DNA of 64,000 bases from Hymenobacter negativus (GTDB lineage: Bacteria; Bacteroidota; Bacteroidia; Cytophagales; Hymenobacteraceae): assembly GCF_017571495.1 (NCBI RefSeq), contig NZ_JAGETZ010000001.1, forward strand, positions 434,001-498,000, read 5' to 3'. The position numbers and the translations under genes were made by a program. Within the stretch, counting starts at the first letter, position 1. The number at the start of each line of letters is the position of its first letter. Shown here one piece after another: positions 59,147 through 64,000 of the stretch. The notes under the pieces are model-generated. The model worked only from the letters and a program-made list of their open reading frames with translations. It was not told the DNA's origin and did not search any database.

Positions 59147-59216
59147 TGTAGTGGAAAAATTCGGATATACAATACTGGCCAAAAAATAAATTCCCAAGTA
59201 TTGCTCTCATTTTAAT

Positions 59217-60035
59217 TCATTCAATCGATGTACGTTTCCAAGCATCGTCAAGAGATGATTTTCTGATAGACCATAGCCAGTTTGGCAGCAAGGGTGCTGA
59301 TGAACGCGCTAACTGATATTCATACCACTGTTTAATTGCATCAGCCTCTAGAATATTGTCGTTTCTCAAAAGATGTTCACTAGCATCTTCTGTTTTTTGA
59401 CAACGCAAGTACATCTTATAATATCCCCAAGCATTCCTGAATATTCCCAAGGAAAAAACAAGGAGTAGCCATGATGTAACGACTTTACTCACGTTGTTGC
59501 GAATATTAACCTCTTCAATTTCTCTACTTGTTACAATTAAGGCAGCAATAGACACAAAAACAAGAAACAGAATTAGTAAGATACAGAAAATGGCCATATC
59601 TCCGCTTTGATGCCTAGTATACCAAGCAGATTCGATTAAATTCTTAATTGATTTTCTTGGCCCTGGCGGCTCCGAATTTGTGAAATATGTATCCGACATA
59701 ATATCGTTTTCAAATTGAGCTCTAATACTCCGCGGAATATCAAGCACAATTTCACGTTTATCAGTAGCTGACACTTCTTTTTGAAATGACCTACATAGGT
59801 CTAATTTACGCAAAAGCGATTCCGATTTACTCTTAATTATATCAGAACGCCATTGTAACACTTCAGAAATGACAGCAAGGAGCAGCAGTATCTGGGGTAT
59901 ATAATTAGATAAGTTAATGACAAATATTGACACAGCGCCAATGCTAAACATCAAAAATTTCAACGACACAGAAGCCAACCAAAAATTCTTGGCAACATCA
60001 AATCGATTCTGATTTATCGCTCTCAAGTCCATCAC
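59217..60035 (-). CDS. S-4TM membrane effector of a CBASS system
   Basis: A 272-residue protein with four transmembrane helices in two pairs (about residues 24-40, 45-62, 146-168 and 184-200), separated by a cytoplasmic helical region. This matches the SMODS-associated four-TM (S-4TM) family, predicted to bind a cyclic nucleotide and open a pore in the inner membrane, killing the infected cell. It begins 44 bp after the CD-NTase stop on the same strand, so both form one operon. The gene is strongly A+T-rich and uses codons unlike its neighbours, which shows transfer. Confidence 0.85.
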   Translation of the reverse strand: MMDLRAINQNRFDVAKNFWLASVSLKFLMFSIGAVSIFVINLSNYIPQILLLLAVISEVLQWRSDIIKSKSESLLRKLDLCRSFQKEVSATDKREIVLDIPRSIRAQFENDIMSDTYFTNSEPPGPRKSIKNLIESAWYTRHQSGDMAIFCILLILFLVFVSIAALIVTSREIEEVNIRNNVSKVVTSWLLLVFSLGIFRNAWGYYKMYLRCQKTEDASEHLLRNDNILEADAIKQWYEYQLARSSAPLLPNWLWSIRKSSLDDAWKRTSIE

Positions 60036-60079
60036 TTAGTTCAAAATATAAGTTTATTAAAAACTACAAGACTCTTGCT

Positions 60080-61075
60080 TTAACCAAAACTTGGAAAAGC
60101 AGAACCAAATATTTCAGTCCAAATTCGAATAGCTTCTTTGTGGTTACCTAACTTTTCAGCAGCTAAAGCAGCTAGAGCTTTAGAAGAATCTACTGATGCT
60201 CTACTTGACACTTTTTTTCTCTCTTCTGGGGAGAGCCGATTAATATTACCTTCAATATTTTTCGGGTCGTTAGTATTATAAATAATGTTTTGAGCCACAT
60301 AACTAAGTATGTATGGAAATTCAATATCGGGGTATTTTGAAATACTACTTTGCCCTTCAAAATAATTTAGGCATATACACTCCAAAAGATAAGAAGGTGA
60401 GCTTGGCATTGTTGGCCTCCTGTTCCAATATTTAATTAAACGCATGGGATTTCTTATATAGCCTCCAAGAGTTGAGTTTATCCTATTAATCCGCTCTTGG
60501 TCCAAGCGCGGGTCTGTTTTCATCCAATGTCCATTCCCATCAGGAATCAAATAATAGGACTTACCTTCTGCATTTGTGTTAGTAAAAAAGCTAGGAACAA
60601 TATCGAAACTCCAAGTATAAGATGTAAGATTTAGGACAACTGCAGGCCCATTTCTTGTTATATCAGTATTACTGTATTGGGGAATTTCACCCAAATATTT
60701 TTTAAATATATTAATTACTTTTTTAGAATTGAGAAAAGAACTCGAATCATGGCATAGGTTGCGAAGTATTGTGCCATCGGGTACAGTAATTCTGACTTCA
60801 TCTCCATAATGCTCATAAGTTCCACCAGAACCATAAATTCCAACTATTAAATCAACATCATCTAATTCTCGAATTTTTGTATTGCGAGCAAAAGAACCGT
60901 AATGTATATCTATTTCAGGATATAGAGGCGGAAAATCATTATGTCTATTCGGCAAATATTGAATCTGCTCCAATAACCATTTATGGCTTTTTCTTGCTCC
61001 TAGAACTTGTCCAGGGTCTAGATTGACAGAATTCGTCAAAAATTCTATCACAGCTGAATTTGTGTTTATTGCCAT
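60080..61075 (-). CDS. CBASS CD-NTase (SMODS nucleotidyltransferase)
   Basis: A 331-residue nucleotidyltransferase. ATG 61075 (MAINTNSAV) is preferred to the TTG at 61087. The active site is intact: HYGSFARNTKIRELDDVDLIV (Gly60-Ser61, Asp73, Asp75) and the third acidic residue in SFDIVP (Asp158). The OAS1/SMODS fold continues with IRNPMRLIKYWNRR. CD-NTases make cyclic di- or trinucleotides when phage infection is sensed. The two-gene set, CD-NTase then 4TM effector, lacks Cap2/Cap3 or HORMA/TRIP13 genes, so it is a minimal (type I) CBASS. It is A+T-rich, unlike the flanking genes. Confidence 0.88.
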   Translation of the reverse strand: MAINTNSAVIEFLTNSVNLDPGQVLGARKSHKWLLEQIQYLPNRHNDFPPLYPEIDIHYGSFARNTKIRELDDVDLIVGIYGSGGTYEHYGDEVRITVPDGTILRNLCHDSSSFLNSKKVINIFKKYLGEIPQYSNTDITRNGPAVVLNLTSYTWSFDIVPSFFTNTNAEGKSYYLIPDGNGHWMKTDPRLDQERINRINSTLGGYIRNPMRLIKYWNRRPTMPSSPSYLLECICLNYFEGQSSISKYPDIEFPYILSYVAQNIIYNTNDPKNIEGNINRLSPEERKKVSSRASVDSSKALAALAAEKLGNHKEAIRIWTEIFGSAFPSFG

Positions 61076-61306
61076 GACTTTCAGCAAAAATTTAAATTAT
61101 AATCCTCATTCCGATGTCAGAATCTTGACTCAATGCTCATTTGCCGAGTTCTGGACCATAACATAGCTGGCTCCAGAGCCAATAATATAGAAGCGGCACT
61201 AAGCTACACCAGTTTCTCAAAGAAGAAGCTACTGGGAACGGGCGGAAGGCAGGCCAGGGTAGCGAAAAGCGGCTGCCAGCGGCCGGGGCTACCGCAGGAG
61301 GCATAA

Positions 61307-61340
61307 AAAAACGCCAGGCCGCGCGGCCTGACGTTTTTGT
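61307..61340 (-). terminator. Terminator of the NAD(P)-binding gene
   Basis: Stem with arms 61307-61320 and 61325-61338 (one mismatch), loop GCGC, with A5/T5 ends. It lies 19 bp after the stop codon of the 61359-62084 gene. Confidence 0.88.
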
Positions 61341-61358
61341 TTAGCAGTTGCCAACCGC

Positions 61359-62084
61359 TTATTTCAGCTGGATGCCTTGGTCGGCCATGGCCTGCTCGGC
61401 TTTGGCCTGGTTGGCTTTGTATTCGGCGTGCTGGGCCTCGGTGCGCTTCGAGCCGAGGCTGGCGAAGTGCTCGCGCAGCTTGTCGGCGGGCATGTCGGCG
61501 CCGTAGGACGGGGTGCCGGGCTGCTGGCGCCACGACTCGTGCAGGGTGCCATCGTCCACGGCGTCGAAGCCGAGCTCTTCGACCAGGGCCATCACTTTTT
61601 GCTTGGCGGCAGCATCGTCGGAGGCCACGGGCAGGGCAATGCGGCCGGGCGTGCCGGCGGGTACGCCTTTGTTCTGGAGGTGGTCGGCGTAGATGTTGTT
61701 GAACACCTTCACCACCGGGCGGCCCAGGTGCTGTTGCACCCACTCGCTCTCGGTGAGGTCGCCGGTTTCGAGCTCGGCGATTTGGCCGTCACGCAGCATG
61801 GGGTAGTAGTTGCTCGTATCGACGATGGGCACCTCGGCTGGCACGCCCGCGAATAGGTCTTTGGGCAGGTCGGGGATGTTTTTCAGCGGGATGGTGACCA
61901 CGATGAGGTCGGCGCCCTGGGCTGCTTCTTCGGCCGTAACGGGGGTAGCGCCGGTTTTCTGAGCCACGTCGCCCAGGGTTTCGGGGCCGCGCGAGTTGGC
62001 AATTTTAACCGAGTGGCCGAGGCTGACGAGCCGCACGGCGAGGGCGCTGCCGATGTGGCCGGCGCCAATGATTCCAATGTTCAT
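61359..62084 (-). CDS. NADPH-dependent F420 reductase-like dehydrogenase
   Basis: A 241-residue Rossmann protein. NAD(P) binding is MNIGIIGAGHIGSALAVRLVSLGHSV (GxGxxG), with NSRGPETL after the second strand suggesting NADP. The family (F420_oxidored-like) includes NADPH:F420 reductases and 2-oxo acid reductases, and the C-terminal helices (TLHESWRQQPGTPSYGADMP) resemble the group; F420 is not known in Bacteroidota, so the substrate is probably something else. ATG 62084 is clear. It is monocistronic. Confidence 0.85.
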   Translation of the reverse strand: MNIGIIGAGHIGSALAVRLVSLGHSVKIANSRGPETLGDVAQKTGATPVTAEEAAQGADLIVVTIPLKNIPDLPKDLFAGVPAEVPIVDTSNYYPMLRDGQIAELETGDLTESEWVQQHLGRPVVKVFNNIYADHLQNKGVPAGTPGRIALPVASDDAAAKQKVMALVEELGFDAVDDGTLHESWRQQPGTPSYGADMPADKLREHFASLGSKRTEAQHAEYKANQAKAEQAMADQGIQLK

Positions 62085-62246
62085 GCTGTGAAAGGTTAAG
62101 CGGGTTGCGCGGCTACGAATTGCAGCCGCAGGGAGTTAAACCGCTTCGGAGGCAAATTGCTTTTTTCAGCCGGCAATAGCGAAAGCGCTCCACAGAGCCT
62201 GGCAGCCAATCAGCGGCTTGCGGCGCGTCAGTTTTATGGCGTAGCG

Positions 62247-62864
62247 CTAGCAGGGATTGAAAAATTCTACCGCTTGCAGGCGGCCTTTCTGGAACAAAAG
62301 CTCTAGGGCTCCCTCTACTGGCACACCCTTGTCGTAGTAGGGCAAACTCATTTCTTCGCCCGTACGGCCGGGGCCAGCGGGCTTGTCGGCTGCTTTGGCC
62401 GATTCGGGATAGAAGCGCCGCACGTCTTCCAGGGTGGTGTTCTTATCCAGCACCAGCTTCCCAAGCTTGCCCTTGAACTTGCCCGACGTCACATCGAAAC
62501 CGAGCAGGATGGCGCGGGTACCGTTCACCTCGTACATCGTTTTGCCATAGTACCAGAAGTCGCCGTCGGGGGTATCCGTGGGCAGGTTGAGGCTGCCGCC
62601 GCACTCGACGGCGCCTTTGGCGATGCTATCGGGGCGGCCCAGCTGGCGGGTGAGTTGCGCAGTGGAAATTTCCTCGCTCGGCAGACCGGTGATGGCAAGC
62701 ATGCCAGCCTCGATGTGCTCGGACGTCGTGGGCTCCGCCTTGGGGGGCGCGGGCTGAGTGGCCGCCGGGGGCGGGGCAACGGCTGCGGCGGGAGTATCGG
62801 GGTTGCTTTGGCAGGAAGCTAGGAGGAGCAGCAAGGCAGGGGCCAGATGTAACGAGTGTTTCAT
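62247..62864 (-). CDS. Lipoprotein, unknown function
   Basis: A 205-residue protein with a lipobox (LLLLASC) giving a lipidated Cys18. A Pro/Ala/Thr linker (about residues 20-48) leads to a ~150-residue globular part (GAVECGGSLNLPTDTPDGDFWYY, LLGFDVTSGKFKGKLGKLVL). No domain is recognised. It is next to another lipoprotein gene on the same strand 81 bp upstream and may share a transcript with it. Confidence 0.7.
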   Translation of the reverse strand: MKHSLHLAPALLLLLASCQSNPDTPAAAVAPPPAATQPAPPKAEPTTSEHIEAGMLAITGLPSEEISTAQLTRQLGRPDSIAKGAVECGGSLNLPTDTPDGDFWYYGKTMYEVNGTRAILLGFDVTSGKFKGKLGKLVLDKNTTLEDVRRFYPESAKAADKPAGPGRTGEEMSLPYYDKGVPVEGALELLFQKGRLQAVEFFNPC

Positions 62865-62945
62865 AGAAGCATGTTGGACAGGTGTTTTTAGTAATACAGA
62901 CTGCTATGCAGCAGAAGAATCAGCAGCTAGCCAGATAGAATTAGA

Positions 62946-63641
62946 CTACTTGCTGATTCTACTTGCAATGGTGTCAATAATGACTGATTCTAAAGCGGTG
63001 TGAGCGTTTTTAGCAAAGCCTGCATAATCGCACCTCTTGCATTCAAAGAGCATTGTGATTCCCCATTCTCTTCCGCCTTGATTTAATCTGGTAGTTGCAA
63101 CAAGGCGTTCAAATGGTCCCTTAACAAACTCACCCTGTTTGTTTCTGCCTAAATTTTGTGAGCCCCAATATTCCAGCACCCTGAATTGTCTCTCATTGAT
63201 TGTTTTGACTGATTTGGAGTGCCAAGCAAATTTGTTGACATAAGACCGGGCAGCCTGCTGCAAACGCATGGCCGCATAAGCAAACCCAGCAGTATCATTA
63301 TTTATCCTTGTTGCCGGCCCTATTGGATAAGACTCAATTGTCAGTCTATCTATATCATCGTCACAAATATCAACGTGAATATATCCTGACTCTTGGGTTA
63401 GGCAGCCTTTGGAACTAGTAAAACGGAGCTTTGTACTACCTCCGGCATCCGAACGGTCAACCCAATTTAGCAGCGTATCAAATTTAACCGGCACATTCAG
63501 TTTGATATTGCCTTCCAAATTTGGGTAGAACTTAAATGACTTAAAATCGGCCCTTCTCTCCACAAATCCTGCTGGCACCTTTTTTTGACAAGCCGAACCA
63601 GCTAGCAGTACTATTCCAAAGAGGCAGGCGACAACACGCAT
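62946..63641 (-). CDS. Lipoprotein, unknown function, A+T-rich
   Basis: A 231-residue protein. ATG 63641 (MRVVACLFG) gives a signal peptide and lipobox (LLAGSAC). The mature part is rich in beta segments (LKFTSSKGCLTQESGYIHVD-like, TIESYPIGPATRIN) and ends with a C-terminal helix (AKNAHTALESVIIDTIASRI). The gene is clearly richer in A and T than its neighbours, which may mean recent transfer. No domain is recognised. Confidence 0.65.
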   Translation of the reverse strand: MRVVACLFGIVLLAGSACQKKVPAGFVERRADFKSFKFYPNLEGNIKLNVPVKFDTLLNWVDRSDAGGSTKLRFTSSKGCLTQESGYIHVDICDDDIDRLTIESYPIGPATRINNDTAGFAYAAMRLQQAARSYVNKFAWHSKSVKTINERQFRVLEYWGSQNLGRNKQGEFVKGPFERLVATTRLNQGGREWGITMLFECKRCDYAGFAKNAHTALESVIIDTIASRISK

Positions 63642-63715
63642 AGCAAAACACTTATCATCAAGAAGCCGGTAGAAACAACTCGCTTCCACCGGCTTCCAAT
63701 TACCTTAATTACTAC

Positions 63716-64000
63716 CTATTTCATCGACGGAATCTTGGCGCCGCGCTCGCGGGCCACGTCCTGGGCCAGCTCGTAGCCGGCGTCGGCGTGGCGGAAGATG
63801 CCCATGCCGGGGTCGGTGGTGAGCACGCGCTTGAGGCGTTCGGCTTTTTCGGGAGTGCCGGTGGCCACTATCACCATGCCGGAGTGGGTGGAGTTGCCGA
63901 TGCCCACGCCGCCGCCGTTGTGCAGGCTCACCCAGTCGGCGCCGCTGGCGCAGTTGGCCAGGGCGTTGAGCAGGGGCCAGTCGGCCACGGCGTCGGAACC
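63716..64000 (-). CDS. hutU: Urocanate hydratase, C-terminal part, cut by the window edge
   Basis: The frame is open to base 64000, so only the last 94 residues are present; the internal GTG at 63988 is not the start. The C-terminal motif [35 protein letters not shown] and [10 protein letters not shown] is characteristic of urocanate hydratase, which converts urocanate to imidazolonepropionate in histidine degradation, using bound NAD. The remaining sequence lies to the right of the window. No other hut gene is visible here. Confidence 0.93.
   Translation of the reverse strand, partial: GSDAVADWPLLNALANCASGADWVSLHNGGGVGIGNSTHSGMVIVATGTPEKAERLKRVLTTDPGMGIFRHADAGYELAQDVARERGAKIPSMK

Overview
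The window looks like chromosome of a GC-rich member of the Bacteroidota, most likely Hymenobacter or a close Cytophagales relative. The evidence is: several very large secreted proteins with type IX secretion (T9SS) C-terminal sorting domains or the gliding-motility-associated C-terminal domain; an HU protein of the Bacteroidetes type; malate:quinone oxidoreductase; Bacteroidetes promoter boxes (TTG-N19-TAnnTTTG) where promoters can be seen; and no Shine-Dalgarno signals in front of most genes. This assignment is inference from gene content.

Region 1 (1-8.65 kb) is an export and biosynthesis locus. It holds the end of a family 2 glycosyltransferase, a convergent UbiA-type prenyltransferase, and a tightly overlapping operon: ABC-2 permease (Wzm-like), a 753-residue protein fusing a polyketide-type acyltransferase domain to a cytochrome P450, a Wzt-like ATPase, a single-domain terpene-cyclase-like protein with a DxDDTA motif, and an OafA-type membrane O-acyltransferase. 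I do not recognise this combination as a described pathway; it is the best candidate for a new system. It would plausibly make and export an acylated or oxidised, possibly terpenoid-bearing, glycolipid or polysaccharide.

Region 2 (8.8-18.7 kb) has housekeeping and accessory genes (HPP membrane protein, HsdR-N-like nuclease-fold protein, AMP nucleosidase, YtcJ-type amidohydrolase, DinB, UMF1-type transporter), followed by a two-gene Septu anti-phage system (PtuA ATPase and PtuB HNH nuclease) and an HU-like protein.

Region 3 (18.8-28.2 kb) holds a 1181-residue SBBP/PKD adhesin-like protein, an ECF sigma factor with a small membrane protein, a small protein plus Hsp20 chaperone, a large fibronectin-III T9SS protein, and tRNA-Ser(GGA).

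Region 4 (28.3-38.6 kb) is metabolic and membrane housekeeping: asparaginase, Mqo, GNAT, SDR, nicotinamidase, a voltage-gated K+ channel with a zinc-ribbon tail, and an M48 protease.

Region 5 (38.9-57.9 kb) is rich in secreted and glycan-active proteins: a LamG-CTD protein, a GH85 endo-beta-N-acetylglucosaminidase, PAP2 phosphatase, a heparan-acetyltransferase-like protein, ZnPLC-like protein, MscS channel, a GH92 alpha-mannosidase, a GH63/MGH1-like glucosidase and a TlpA-like thioredoxin protein. GH85, GH92 and GH63 together suggest use of N-linked high-mannose glycans.

Region 6 (58-64 kb) begins with a degenerate ~21-bp minisatellite and an unknown gene, then a strongly A+T-rich two-gene island encoding a CD-NTase and an S-4TM membrane effector (a minimal CBASS anti-phage system). 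It continues with an NADP-binding F420-reductase-like protein and two lipoproteins, and ends in the C-terminus of urocanate hydratase cut by the window edge.
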